A DNA stretch of 64,000 nt from positions 3,953,510 through 4,017,509 of the forward strand of contig NC_134907.1 in assembly GCF_041734735.1 (NCBI RefSeq), read 5' to 3'. This document shows positions 12,721-27,380 of this stretch, in pieces. Position 1 is the first letter of the stretch. The number at the start of each line of letters is the position of its first letter. The DNA is from Babylonia areolata (Eukaryota; Mollusca; Gastropoda; Neogastropoda; Buccinidae). Under the pieces are notes generated by a model. The model had not been told where the DNA came from, did not search any database, and saw nothing but the letters and a program-made list of their open reading frames with translations. A program made the translations under genes and the position numbers.

Positions 12721-15700
12721 CAACATCAACAATCAGAACAACAAGGAAAAAAACAACAACAAGCACAACAACAACAACAAGCACAACAACAACAACACCC
12801 ACCACCACAAGAAGAAGAACAACAACAAGCACAACAAAAAGTACAACAGCAACAACCACCAGCACAACAACAACAACAACAAGCAGCACAACAACAACAA
12901 GCAGCACAACAACAACAACCAGCACAACAACAACAACCAGCACAACAACATCCAGCACAACAACAACCAGCACAACAACAACAACAAGAAGCATAACAAC
13001 AACCAGCGCAACAGCAAGAAGCACAACAAGAACAGCCAGCAAAACAACAACAACCAGCACAATAACAACAACCAGCACAACAACAGCCAGCACAAAATCA
13101 AGAAGCAGCACAACAACGACAACAAGAAGCATAACAACAACAATAACAAGCACAACAACAACAACAAGAAGCACTACAATAATGACAGCAACAACAAGAA
13201 GCACCACAACGACAACAAGCACCACAACAACAAGCACAACAAAAAGTACAACAAGAAGCACAACAACAAGAAGCACAAGAACAACAACAGCACACCAACA
13301 ACAACCAGCACACCAACATCCAGCACAACAGCATCAACCAGCACAACAACGACAACAATAAGCATAACAACAAGAACCAGCGCAACAGCAAAAAGCACAG
13401 GAACAACCAGCACAACAACAACGACCAGCACAGCAATATCCAGCACAACAAGCACAACAACAATAAGAACAAGCACCACAAGTATAACAACAAGAATCAC
13501 AACAACAACAAGAACAAAAAGAAGCACAACAAGAATAACAAGCACAATAACAACAACACAGCAAGAAGCACAACACTAACAAGCAGCACAACAACAAAAA
13601 CAAACACAAGAACAACAACAAGCACAACAACAACTACAACAACAAGCACAACATCAACAACAAAAAAACAAGAAGCACAACAAGAAGAAGCACAACAACA
13701 GTACAACAAGAAGAAGCACAACAACAACAAAAACAAGAAGCACAGCAACATCCAGCACAACAACAACCAGCACAACAACAACCAGTACAACAACAAGCAC
13801 AACAACAACAAGCAAAACATCAGCAAGCACAACAAAAACCAGCGCAACAAAAACCAGCACACCAACAACAACCAGCACACTAGCAACAACCAGCACACTA
13901 GCAACAACCAGTACACCTACATCCAGAACAACAACATCAACCAGCACAACAACAACAACAATAAGCATAACAACAAGAACCAGCGCAACAGCATAAAGCA
14001 CAGGAACAACTAGCACAACAACAACGACCAGTACAGCAATATCCAGCACAACAACCAGCACAATAACAAGAACCAGCACAACAACAACCGGCACAACAAG
14101 AAGAAGCAGCACAACAACAGCAACAACAAACACAAAAACAAGCACAACAACAAAAACAACAAGCAAAACAACAACAACATCAAGAATATTCACAACAACA
14201 AGGAAAAGAACAACAATAACAACAAGCACAACAACAAGTAAAACAACAACAACATTAACAAGCAGAAGAACAGAACAGTAAGCACATCACTAACAAGCAC
14301 AACAACAACAATAAGCACAACAACAACAACAACAAGCACAACACGAACAGCAACAAACAGAAGCACAACAAGAAAAACAACAACCACAACAATTATCACA
14401 ACAACAACAACAGCAACAACAACTAGAAATAATAACAACAAATTTCACAACAAGAAGCACAACAACAACAACAAGCACAACAAGAACAAGAAGAAGCTAA
14501 CAACAAGAACAAGAAGCACAACAACAATAACAACAAGAAGCACAACAACAAGAACAAGAAGCACAACAACAATAACAACAACAAGCACAACAACAACAAG
14601 AAGAAGCACAACAACAATAACAACAAGAAGCACAACAACAACAAAAAGAACAACAACAACAAGCACATAAACAACAAGCACATAAACAACAACCACAACA
14701 ACACCAGCAAGCACAACAACACCAGCAGCAACAACAGGTACAACAACAACAAATTTCACAACAACAACAAGCACAACAACAACAAGGACAAGCACAACAA
14801 GAAGAACAAAAACAACTACAATAATACTACTAATAATAATGATTATGATGATGAAGACAATATGATACTACTACTGATAATACTACTAATAATAATAAGA
14901 AGAAGAAGACATTTTTCTTTATTACTATTATTATCATATAATTGTCAACAACAACAAAAAGCACAACAACGAGCACAACAACAACAACAAGCACAAGAAG
15001 AAGAACAACAACAAGCAGAACAACAACAAAGACAACAAGAAGCACAACAACAACAACAAGAACCACAGAAACAACAACATGAAGCACAACAACAACTAGA
15101 AATACAACAAGCACAACAACAAGCACAACAGCAACAAGCACAAGAACAGCAACAAGCACAACAACAACATGCACAACAACAACAACAACATGCACAACAA
15201 CAAGGAGAACAACAACAAGAAGGACAAGAACAACAAGAAGCAAAACAACAACATCAACAATCAGAACAACAACAACAAGCACAACAACAACAAGAAGCAC
15301 AACAACAACAACAAGAACAAGAAGAACAACAACAACAACAAACACAACAACACCGACAACAAGAAGTACAACAACAACAAGAAATACAACAAGCACAACA
15401 ACAACAACAAGAACAACAGCAACAAGCACAAGAACAGCAACAAGCACAACAACAACATGCACAACAACAACAACAGCAACAACAACAAGAAAAACAACAA
15501 GAAGCACAGGAACAACAAAATGAAGCACAACAACAACAAGAAAAACAACAGTAAGAAATACAACAACAAACACAACAACAACAACAACAAGCACAACAGC
15601 AAGAAGCACAAGAACAGCAACAAGCACAACAACAACAACATGCACAACAAGGAGAACAATAACAAGGACAACAACAACAAGAAGTACAACAACAACAGCA

Positions 15701-15755
15701 ACAACAACAACAAAAACAACAAGAAGCACAACAACAACAAGAAGCACAACAACAA
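12721..15755. repeat. 3.03-kb unit, copy A
   Basis: First copy of the higher-order unit. Its order is a CCACCACCACAAG-like block, many CCAGCAC units, an AATATTCAC landmark near 14187, AAATTTCAC blocks near 14440 and 14752, island 4, then a GAA-rich stretch. Copy A differs from B and C by short triplet gains and losses near the island. Confidence 0.88.
14817..14946 (+). repeat. T-rich island 4
   Basis: Island in copy A of the 3.03-kb unit. An ATG inside it (14862) opens a frame of about 230 codons: a short hydrophobic I/L-rich start, a few R residues, then Q/A/E repeats. The same arrangement occurs in islands 5 and 6. I read it as a by-product of the triplet rhythm, since the phase is not kept in islands 3 and 8. 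Confidence 0.9.
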
Positions 15756-18700
15756 CAACATCAACAATCAGAACAACAAGGAAAAAAACAACAACAAGCA
15801 CAACAACAAGCACAACAACAACAACACCCACCACCACAAGAAGAAGAACAACAACAAGCACAACAAAAAGTACAACAGCAACAACCACCAGCACAACAAC
15901 AACAACAACAAGCAGCACAACAACAACAAGCAGCACAACAACAACAACAAGCACAACAACAACAACCAGCACAACAACAACAACCAGCACAACAACAACC
16001 AGCACAACAACAACAACAAGAAGCATAACAACAACCAGCGCAACAGCAAGAAGCACAACAAGAACAGCCAGCAAAACAACAACAACCAGCACAATAACAA
16101 CAACCAGCACAACAACAGCCAGCACAAAATCAAGAAGCAGCACAACAACGACAACAAGAAGCATAACAACAACAATAACAAGCACAACAACAACAACAAG
16201 AAGCACTACAATAATGACAGCAACAACAAGAAGCACCACAACGACAACAAGCACCACAACAACAAGCACAACAAAAAGTACAACAAGAAGCACAACAACA
16301 AGAAGCACAAGAACAACAACAGCACACCAACAACAACCAGCACACCAACATCCAGCACAACAGCATCAACCAGCACAACAACGACAACAATAAGCATAAC
16401 AACAAGAACCAGCGCAACAGCAAAAAGCACAGGAACAACCAGCACAACAACAACGACCAGCACAGCAATATCCAGCACAACAAGCACAACAACAATAAGA
16501 ACAAGCACCACAAGTATAACAACAAGAATCACAACAACAACAAGAACAAAAAGAAGCACAACAAGAATAACAAGCACAATAACAACAACACAGCAAGAAG
16601 CACAACACTAACAAGCAGCACAACAACAAAAACAAACACAAGAACAACAACAAGCACAACAACAACTACAACAACAAGCACAACATCAACAACAAAAAAA
16701 CAAGAAGCACAACAAGAAGAAGCACAACAACAGTACAACAAGAAGAAGCACAACAACAACAAAAACAAGAAGCACAGCAACATCCAGCACAACAACAACC
16801 AGCACAACAACAACCAGTACAACAACAAGCACAACAACAACAAGCAAAACATCAGCAAGCACAACAAAAACCAGCGCAACAAAAACCAGCACACCAACAA
16901 CAACCAGCACACTAGCAACAACCAGCACACTAGCAACAACCAGTACACCTACATCCAGAACAACAACATCAACCAGCACAACAACAACAACAATAAGCAT
17001 AACAACAAGAACCAGCGCAACAGCATAAAGCACAGGAACAACTAGCACAACAACAACGACCAGTACAGCAATATCCAGCACAACAACCAGCACAATAACA
17101 AGAACCAGCACAACAACAACCGGCACAACAAGAAGAAGCAGCACAACAACAGCAACAACAAACACAAAAACAAGCACAACAACAAAAACAACAAGCAAAA
17201 CAACAACAACATCAAGAATATTCACAACAACAAGGAAAAGAACAACAATAACAACAAGCACAACAACAAGTAAAACAACAACAACATTAACAAGCAGAAG
17301 AACAGAACAGTAAGCACATCACTAACAAGCACAACAACAACAATAAGCACAACAACAACAACAACAAGCACAACACGAACAGCAACAAACAGAAGCACAA
17401 CAAGAAAAACAACAACCACAACAATTATCACAACAACAACAACAGCAACAACAACTAGAAATAATAACAACAAATTTCACAACAAGAAGCACAACAACAA
17501 CAACAAGCACAACAAGAACAAGAAGAAGCTAACAACAAGAACAAGAAGCACAACAACAATAACAACAAGAAGCACAACAACAAGAACAAGAAGCACAACA
17601 ACAATAACAACAACAAGCACAACAACAACAAGAAGAAGCACAACAACAATAACAACAAGAAGCACAACAACAACAAAAAGAACAACAACAACAAGCACAT
17701 AAACAACAAGCACATAAACAACAACCACAACAACACCAGCAAGCACAACAACACCAGCAGCAACAACAGGTACAACAACAACAAATTTCACAACAACAAC
17801 AACAAGCACAACAACAACAAGGACAAGCACAACAAGAATAATACTAATACTAATACTAATAATAATGATTATGATGATGAAGACAATATGATACTACTAC
17901 TGATAATACTACTACTAATAATAATAAGAAGAAGACATTTTTCTTTATTACTATTATTATCATATAATTATCAACAACAACAAAAAGCACAACAACGAGC
18001 ACAACAACAACAACAAGCACAAGAAGAACAACAACAACAAGCAGAACAACAACAACGACAACAAGAAGCACAACAACAACAACAAGAACCACAGAAACAA
18101 CAACATGAAGCACAACAACAACAAGAAATACAACAAGAAATACAACAAGCACAACAACAAGCACAACAGCAACAAGCACAAGAACAGCAACAAGCACAAC
18201 AACAACATGCACAACAACAACAACAACATGCACAACAACAAGGAGAACAACAACAAGAAGGACAAGAACAACAAGAAGCAAAACAACAACATCAACAATC
18301 AGAACAACAACAACAAGCACAACAACAACAAGAAGCACAACAACAACAACAAGAACAAGAAGAACAACAACAACAACAAACACAACAACACCGACAACAA
18401 GAAGTACAACAACAACAAGAAATACAACAAGCACAACAACAACAACAAGAACAACAGCAACAAGCACAAGAACAGCAACAAGCACAACAACAACATGCAC
18501 AACAACAACAACAGCAACAACAACAAGAAAAACAACAAGAAGCACAGGAACAACAAAATGAAGCACAACAACAACAAGAAAAACAACAGTAAGAAATACA
18601 ACAACAAACACAACAACAACAACAACAAGCACAACAGCAAGAAGCACAAGAACAGCAACAAGCACAACAACAACAACATGCACAACAAGGAGAACAATAA

Positions 18701-18793
18701 CAAGGACAACAACAACAAGAAGTACAACAACAACAGCAACAACAACAACAAAAACAACAAGAAGCACAACAACAACAAGAAGCACAACAACAA
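15756..18793. repeat. 3.03-kb unit, copy B
   Basis: Second copy of the higher-order unit, with the same order of landmarks as copy A. It begins with the same block but lacks some CCAGCAC repeats near 15940-16010, and ends with a GAA-rich stretch nearly identical to that of copy A. Confidence 0.88.
17837..17972 (+). repeat. T-rich island 5
   Basis: Island in copy B of the 3.03-kb unit, nearly identical to island 6. It begins AATAATACTAATAC, contains the ATGATTATGATGATGAAG core and ends TATAATTATC. Confidence 0.9.
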
Positions 18794-21700
18794 CAACATC
18801 AACAATCAGAACAACAAGGAAAAAAACAACAACAAGCACAACAACAAGCACAACAACAACAACACCCACCACCACAAGAAGAAGAACAACAACAAGCACA
18901 ACAAAAAGTACAACAGCAACAACCACCAGCACAACAACAACAACAACAAGCAGCACAACAACAACAACCAGCACAACAACAACAACCAGCACAACAACAA
19001 CAACCAGCACAACAACATCCAGCACAACAACAACCAGCACAACAACAACAACAAGAAGCATAACAACAACCAGCGCAACAGCAAGAAGCACAACAAGAAC
19101 AGCCAGCAAAACAACAACAACCAGCACAATAACAACAACCAGCACAACAACAGCCAGCACAAAATCAAGAAGCAGCACAACAACGACAACAAGAAGCATA
19201 ACAACAACAATAACAAGCACAACAACAACAACAAGAAGCACTACAATAATGACAGCAACAACAAGAAGCACCACAACGACAACAAGCACCACAACAACAA
19301 GCACAACAAAAAGTACAACAAGAAGCACAACAACAAGAAGCACAAGAACAACAACAGCACACCAACAACAACCAGCACACCAACATCCAGCACAACAGCA
19401 TCAACCAGCACAACAACGACAACAATAAGCATAACAACAAGAACCAGCGCAACAGCAAAAAGCACAGGAACAACCAGCACAACAACAACGACCAGCACAG
19501 CAATATCCAGCACAACAAGCACAACAACAATAAGAACAAGCACCACAAGTATAACAACAAGAATCACAACAACAACAAGAACAAAAAGAAGCACAACAAG
19601 AATAACAAGCACAATAACAACAACACAGCAAGAAGCACAACACTAACAAGCAGCACAACAACAAAAACAAACACAAGAACAACAACAAGCACAACAACAA
19701 CTACAACAACAAGCACAACATCAACAACAAAAAAACAAGAAGCACAACAAGAAGAAGCACAACAACAGTACAACAAGAAGAAGCACAACAACAACAAAAA
19801 CAAGAAGCACAGCAACATCCAGCACAACAACAACCAGCACAACAACAACCAGTACAACAACAAGCACAACAACAACAAGCAAAACATCAGCAAGCACAAC
19901 AAAAACCAGCGCAACAAAAACCAGCACACCAACAACAACCAGCACACTAGCAACAACCAGCACACTAGCAACAACCAGTACACCTACATCCAGAACAACA
20001 ACATCAACCAGCACAACAACAACAACAATAAGCATAACAACAAGAACCAGCGCAACAGCATAAAGCACAGGAACAACTAGCACAACAACAACGACCAGTA
20101 CAGCAATATCCAGCACAACAACCAGCACAATAACAAGAACCAGCACAACAACAACCGGCACAACAAGAAGAAGCAGCACAACAACAGCAACAACAAACAC
20201 AAAAACAAGCACAACAACAAAAACAACAAGCAAAACAACAACAACATCAAGAATATTCACAACAACAAGGAAAAGAACAACAATAACAACAAGCACAACA
20301 ACAAGTAAAACAACAACAACATTAACAAGCAGAAGAACAGAACAGTAAGCACATCACTAACAAGCACAACAACAACAATAAGCACAACAACAACAAGCAC
20401 AACACGAACAGCAACAAACAGAAGCACAACAAGAAAAACAACAACCACAACAATTATCACAACAACAACAACAGCAACAACAACTAGAAATAATAACAAC
20501 AAATTTCACAACAAGAAGCACAACAACAACAACAAGCACAACAAGAACAAGAAGAAGCTAACAACAAGAACAAGAAGCACAACAACAATAACAACAAGAA
20601 GCACAACAACAAGAACAAGAAGCACAACAACAATAACAACAACAAGCACAACAACAACAAGAAGAAGCACAACAACAATAACAACAAGAAGCACAACAAC
20701 AACAAAAAGAACAACAACAACAAGCACATAAACAACAAGCACATAAACAACAACCACAACAACACCAGCAAGCACAACAACACCAGCAGCAACAACAGGT
20801 ACAACAACAACAAATTTCACAACAACAACAACAAGCACAACAACAACAAGGACAAGCACAACAAGAATAATACTAATACTAATACTAATAATAATGATTA
20901 TGATGATGAAGACAATATGATACTACTACTGATAATACTACTACTAATAATAATAAGAAGAAGACATTTTTCTTTATTACTATTATTATCATATAATTAT
21001 CAACAACAACAAAAAGCACAACAACGAGCACAACAACAACAACAAGCACAAGAAGAACAACAACAACAAGCAGAACAACAACAACGACAACAAGAAGCAC
21101 AACAACAACAACAAGAACCACAGAAACAACAACATGAAGCACAACAACAACAAGAAATACAACAAGAAATACAACAAGCACAACAACAAGCACAACAGCA
21201 ACAAGCACAAGAACAGCAACAAGCACAACAACAACATGCACAACAACAACAACAACATGCACAACAACAAGGAGAACAACAACAAGAAGGACAAGAACAA
21301 CAAGAAGCAAAACAACAACATCAACAATCAGAACAACAACAACAAGCACAACAACAACAAGAAGCACAACAACAACAACAAGAACAAGAAGAACAACAAC
21401 AACAACAAACACAACAACACCGACAACAAGAAGTACAACAACAACAAGAAATACAACAAGCACAACAACAACAACAAGAACAACAGCAACAAGCACAAGA
21501 ACAGCAACAAGCACAACAACAACATGCACAACAACAACAACAGCAACAACAACAACAAAAACAACAAGAAGCACAGGAACAACAAAATGAAGCACAACAA
21601 CAACAAGAAATACAACAGTAAGAAATACAACAACAAGCACAACAACAACAAGCACAACAGCAAGAAGCACAAGAACAGCAACAAGCACAACAACAACAAC

Positions 21701-21960
21701 ATGCACAACAAGGAGAACAACAACAAGGACAACAACAACAAGAAGTACAACAACAACAGCAACAACAACAACAAAAACAACAAGAAGCACAGGAACAACA
21801 AAATGAAGCACAACAACAACAACAACAAATACATCAGTAAGAAATACAACAACAAGCACAACAGCAAGAAGCACAAGAACAGCAACAAGCACAACAACAA
21901 CAACATGCACAACAAGGAGAACAACAACAAGAAGGACAACAACAAGCACAAACACAACAA
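18794..21960. repeat. 3.03-kb unit, copy C (extended)
   Basis: Third copy. It follows copy B closely to about 21790. It then repeats an AAGCACAGGAACAAC to GGAGAACAAC segment before reaching a diverged version of the unit start (CAACATCGACAATC) at 21961. The extra segment suggests unequal exchange inside the unit. Confidence 0.85.
20866..21001 (+). repeat. T-rich island 6
   Basis: Island in copy C of the 3.03-kb unit, with the same landmarks as island 5. Confidence 0.9.
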
Positions 21961-24829
21961 CAACATCGACAATCAAAACAACAACAAGAAGCAAAACAAC
22001 AACAACCAGCACAACAACAACAACAACAACCAGCACAACAAGAAGCACAACAACAACATGAAGCACAATAACCACAAGAAGCACAACAACAACAAGAAGC
22101 ACAACAACAACAACAACCAGCACAAGAACAACAACCAGCACAACAAGAACAACCAGCACACCAACAACAACTAGCACAGCAACATCCAGCAAAACAACAA
22201 CAGCCAGCACAACAACAACAACCAGCACAGCAACAACAACAAGAAGCACTATAACAATAACAACAAGCACAACAACAAGAACAACAAGAACAAGCACAAC
22301 AACAGCAATAACAACAAGAACAAGCACAACAACAGCAAACACAAGAACAAGCACAAGAAAAACAACAACAACCCGCACAACAACAACAAGAAGGAGGATA
22401 ACAACAACAACAAGGACAACGAGAAGAAGCACAACAACAATAACAACAAGCACAACAACAAGCAGAACAACAACAACCAGCACAAAAAGGTCAAGAACAA
22501 CAACAACAAGGAGCACAACAACACCAAGAAGCACAACAACAACCACCACCACAACAACAACAACCGCCAGCATAACAACAAGAAGCACAACAACAACATG
22601 AAGCACAAGTACCACAAGAAGTACAACAACACCCAGCGCAACAACAACAACCAGCACAACAACAACAACAAGAAGCACTATAACAATAACAACAACAAGA
22701 ACAACAAGAATAAACACATCAACAGCAATAAGAACAAGCACAACAACAGCAAACACAACCACAAGCACAACAAAAACAACAACAACCAGCACAACAACAA
22801 GAAGAAGCATAACAACAACAAGGACAAGGACAAGAAGCACAACAACAATAACAACAACAAGCACAACAACAACAGCAAACACAACAAGAACAACCAGCGC
22901 AACAACAAGAATCACAACAACAACAACCAGCATAGCAATATCCAGCACAACAACAAGAATCAGCACGACAACAACAGCAAAAAGCATAACAACAGCAACA
23001 ATAACAAGCACAACAACAACAAGCACAACGACCACAACAACAACAACAATCCCTAAAACAACAACAATCCTAAAAACAATAACAACTACAACAACAAGAA
23101 GCACAACAACAACAACAACAAATTGACAACAACAAGCACATCAAGAACAGCGACAGGCACAACAAAAACAAGAAGCACAATAACATCAACCAGCACAACA
23201 ACAACCAGTACAACAACAAGAAGCAGCACAACAACAACAACAGCAAAAAGAAGCACAACAACAACGACAACAAGAACAACAATAATGACAACAAAAACAA
23301 GAAGCACCTCAACAACACCAACAAGCACAACAAAAAGCACAACAACAAGCACAACAAAAAGTACAACAACAACAACAAGCACAACAACAACAATAAGAAC
23401 AAGCACCACAAGTATAACAACAAGAATCACAACAACAACAAGAACAAAAAGAAGCACAACAAGAATAACAAGCACAATAACAACAACACAGCAAGAAGCA
23501 CAACAACAAGCACAACACTAACAAGAAGCACAACAACAAAAACAATAAGCACAGCAACATTGAGCACAACAACAACCAGCACAACAACAACAAGGAGAAC
23601 AACCAGCACAACAACAATAACCAGAACAAAAACAACAACAACCAGCACAACAACAACAAGAAGCACAACAACAAGCACAACACTAACAAGAAGCACAACA
23701 ACAAAAACAAGAAGCACATCAACATTGAGCACAACAACAACCAGCACAACAACAAGCACAACAACAACAATAAGGAGAACAACCAGCACAACAACATTAA
23801 CCAGAACAAAAACAACAACAACCAGCACAACAACAACAACCAGCACAACAAGAAGTACAACAACAGTAACCAGCACAACAACAGCAACAGTACAACAACA
23901 AAAACAACCAGCACAACAAAAACAACCAGTACAACAACAGTAACCAGCACAACAACAGCAACAGTACAACAACAAAAACAACCAGCACAACAAAAACAAC
24001 CAGCACACCAACAACAACTAGCACATCAACATCCAGCACAACAACAACACCCAGCGCAACAACAACAACCAGCACATTAACAACAAGAAGCACTATAACA
24101 ATAACAACAACAAGAACAACAAGAATAAGCACAACAACAGCAATAAAAACAAGAACAAGCACAACAACAGCAAACACAACCACAAGCACAACAAAAACAA
24201 CAACAACCAGCACAACAACAAGAAGAAGCATAACAACAACAAGGACAAGAAGCACAACAACAATAACAACAAGCACAACAACAACAGCAAACACAACAAG
24301 AACAAGCACAACAACAACAAGAAGCACAATAACCACAAGAAGCACAACAACAAGAAGCAGAACAACAACAACAAAAACAACAACAACAGCAACATGAAGC
24401 ACAACAACAATAACCAGCACAACAACAACAACCAGCACAACAACAACAAACACAACATCAACAAGCACAACAACAGCAAAGCACAACAACAAGTAGCAGA
24501 ATAACAAGCAGCAAAAGAAGAAGAACAAGCACAACAACAACAACAACAAACACAAACACAAGCACCACCACAACAAAAAGCAAAACAACAACAATAACAA
24601 AAAGCACAACGACAACAACATAAAAAAGCACAACAACAACAAGGACATCAACCACAAACACAACGACAACAATAACAACAAAAAGCACAACAACAACAAG
24701 CACGAGAACAAAAAGTACAGCAACAAGCACAAAAACAACAACCACCACAATAACAACAACCAGCACAACAAGAACTAGAACAAAAAAAGAAGCACAAGAA
24801 CAAGAAGAAGCACAACAGCAGCAACAACG
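21961..24829. repeat. AAC/AAGCAC array with CCAGCAC and CAGTAACC variants
   Basis: Ordinary array with internal short duplications, for example the AGCACTATAACAATAAC landmark near 22245, 22675 and 24090, and CAACAGTAACCAGCAC near 23871 and 23936. The ACAACAATCC landmark lies near 23043 and 23065. No gene is seen. Confidence 0.87.
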
Positions 24830-24900
24830 GAACGGTCGCATGCACGCAAACAACAACAAAAACAACAACACGCACGCACGCACGCACGCACAGACGCAAC
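24830..24900. repeat. CpG-rich patch inside the simple array
   Basis: A short GGTCGCATGCACGC and ACGCACGCACGCACGCAC patch, followed by ACAGACGC. It resembles the subfamily of 1.7-7.1 kb but is isolated here. Related patches occur near 50811-50910 and 62680-62815. Confidence 0.8.
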
Positions 24901-25590
24901 AACAACATCCAGCACAACAACAACAAGCAGCACAACAACATCAAGCACAACATAACATCATGCACAACAACAACAAGAAGGAAAGAACAAAAACAACAAG
25001 CACAACAACAAGCACAACAACAACAAGCACAACAACAGCAACAATAAGAAGGAACAAAATAACAACAAGCACAACAACAACAAGCACAAAACCACCACCA
25101 ACAACAACAACAAGCACAACAACAACAAGCACATTAACAACAACAAGCACAACAACAGCAACAATAAGAAGGAACAAAACAACAACAAGCACAACAACAA
25201 CAACAAGCACAACAACAACAACAAGCACAAAACCAACAACAACAACAACCACCACAACAACAACAACAACAAGCACATTAACAACATGCACAAAACCAAC
25301 AACAACAACAACCAGCACAACAACAACAAGCACATTAACAACAACAACAAGCACAACAACAACTACAACAACAACAAGCACAGAACCAACAACAACAACA
25401 ACCAGCACAACAACAACAACAAGCACAACAGCAACAAGCACCAGAACATCAACAAGCACAAGAACAGCAACAAGCACAACAAAAACAACAAGCACAACAA
25501 CAACTACAACAACAACAAGCACAAAACCAAAAACAACAACAACCAGCACAACAACAACCAGCACAACAACAACCAGCACAACAACATCAA
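24901..25590. repeat. AAC/AAGCAC array, uniform
   Basis: A very uniform stretch of AAC runs with AAGCAC, AAGCACATTAAC and ACAAAACCAACAAC variants. It holds a diverged form of the ATAACATCATGCACAAC landmark (near 24950) that begins each of the following 761-bp units. No gene. Confidence 0.85.
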
Positions 25591-27380
25591 GCATAACATA
25601 ACATCATGCACAACAAGAACAAGAAGGAAAGAACAAAAACAACAAGCACAACAACAACAACAACAACAACAAGCACAGAACCAACAACAACAACAAGCAC
25701 AACAACAACAAGAAGCACAACAAACTCCACAACAACCAGAAGCACAACAACAACAAGCACGTTAACAAGAACAAGCACAACAAAAAGCACAACAACAACA
25801 GCAAGCCAAACAACAACAACGACAACAAGCACAACAAGAACATGAACAACAACAAGAAGCACAACAACAATAAGCAGAAGAAGAACAACAAGTACAACAA
25901 AAACAACAAGCACAACAGCAACAACAAAAAGAGGCACAACAACAATAACAACAACAAGCACAAGAAGGTTAAGAACAACAACAAGAACAAGCACAACAAC
26001 AACAAGCACAACAAGAACAACAACAAGCACAACAAGAACAACAACAAACAGAAGCACAACAAGAAAAACAACAACCACAACAATTATCACAACAACAACA
26101 ACAACAGCAACAACAACTAGAAATAATAACAACAAATTTCACAACAAGAAGCACAACAACAACCAGCACAACAACAACCAGCACAACAACAACAAGAAGC
26201 ACATTAAGAACAACAAGCACAACAACAGCAACAATAAGAAGGAACAAAACAAAAACAAGCACAACAACAACAAGCACAACAACAAGCACAAAACCAACAA
26301 CAACAAGCACAACAACAACCAGCAAAACAACAACCAGCACAACAACATCAAGCATAACATAACATCATGCACAACAAGAACAAGAAGGAAAGAACAAAAA
26401 CAACAAGCACAACAACAACAACAACAACAACAAGCACAGAACCAACAACAACAACAAGCACAACAACAACAAGAAGCACAACAAACTCCACAACAACCAG
26501 AAGCACAACAACAACAAGCACGTTAACAAGAACAAGCACAACAAAAAGCACAACAACAACAGCAAGCCAAACAACAACAACGACAACAAGCACAACAAGA
26601 ACATGAACAACAACAAGAAGCACAACAACAATAAGCAGAAGAAGAACAACAAGTACAACAAAAACAACAAGCACAACAGCAACAACAAAAAGAGGCACAA
26701 CAACAATAACAACAACAAGCACAAGAAGGTTAAGAACAACAACAAGAACAAGCACAAAAACAACAAGCACAACAAGAACAACAACAAACAGAAGCACAAC
26801 AAGAAAAACAACAACCACAACAATTATCACAACAACAACAACAACAACAGCAACAACAACTAGAAATAATAACAACAAATTTCACAACAAGAAGCACAAC
26901 AACAACAACAAGCACAACAACAACCAGCACAACAACAACAACAACAAGCACATTAAGAACAACAAGCACAACAACAGCAACAATAAGAAGGAACAAAACA
27001 AAAACAAGCACAACAACAACAAGCACAACAACAACAAGCACAAAACCAACAACAACAAGCACAACAACAACCAGCAAAACAACAACCAGCACAACAACAT
27101 CAAGCATAACATAACATCATGCACAACAAGAACAAGCACAAAACCAAAAACAACAACAACAAGCACAACAACAACCAGCAAAACAACAACCAGCACAACA
27201 ACATCAAGCATAACATAACATCATGCACAACAAGAACAAGAAGGAAAGAACAAAAACAACAAGCACAACAACAACAACAACAACAACAAGCACAGAACCA
27301 ACAACAACAACAAGCACAACAACAACAAGAAGCACAACAAACTCCACAACAACCAGAAGCACAACAACAACAAGCACGTT
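25591..27380. repeat. 761-bp tandem unit, two full copies and two partial
   Basis: The landmark GCATAACATAACATCATGCAC starts at 25591, 26352, 27104 and 27208 (spacings 761, 752 and 104). The first two copies are nearly identical, including the CAAACTCCACAACAACC and GTTAACAAGAACAAGC landmarks and a CAATTATCAC to AAATTTCAC end. The third is cut to about 104 bases and the fourth breaks off near 27380. Confidence 0.9.

Larger units (their letters stand above)
12721..21960. repeat. Higher-order repeat of about 3.03 kb, three copies
   Basis: The landmark CAACATCAACAATCAGAAC followed by a G-plus-A block starts at 12721, 15756 and 18794 (spacings 3035 and 3038). A diverged form of it occurs at 21961. 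Every internal landmark recurs with a spacing of about 3.03 kb, including one T-rich island per copy (14817, 17837, 20866). The copies look almost identical over kilobases, so the duplication is recent or homogenised. The third copy carries about 130 extra bases near 21790-21960. Confidence 0.92.

Noticed and set aside
20885-23104. 739-codon open frame on the minus strand (V/L-rich)
   Set aside because: Stops on the minus strand need TTA, CTA or TCA on the + strand, which are rare because T is rare. The frame is a product of composition and has no domain beyond V/L repeats.
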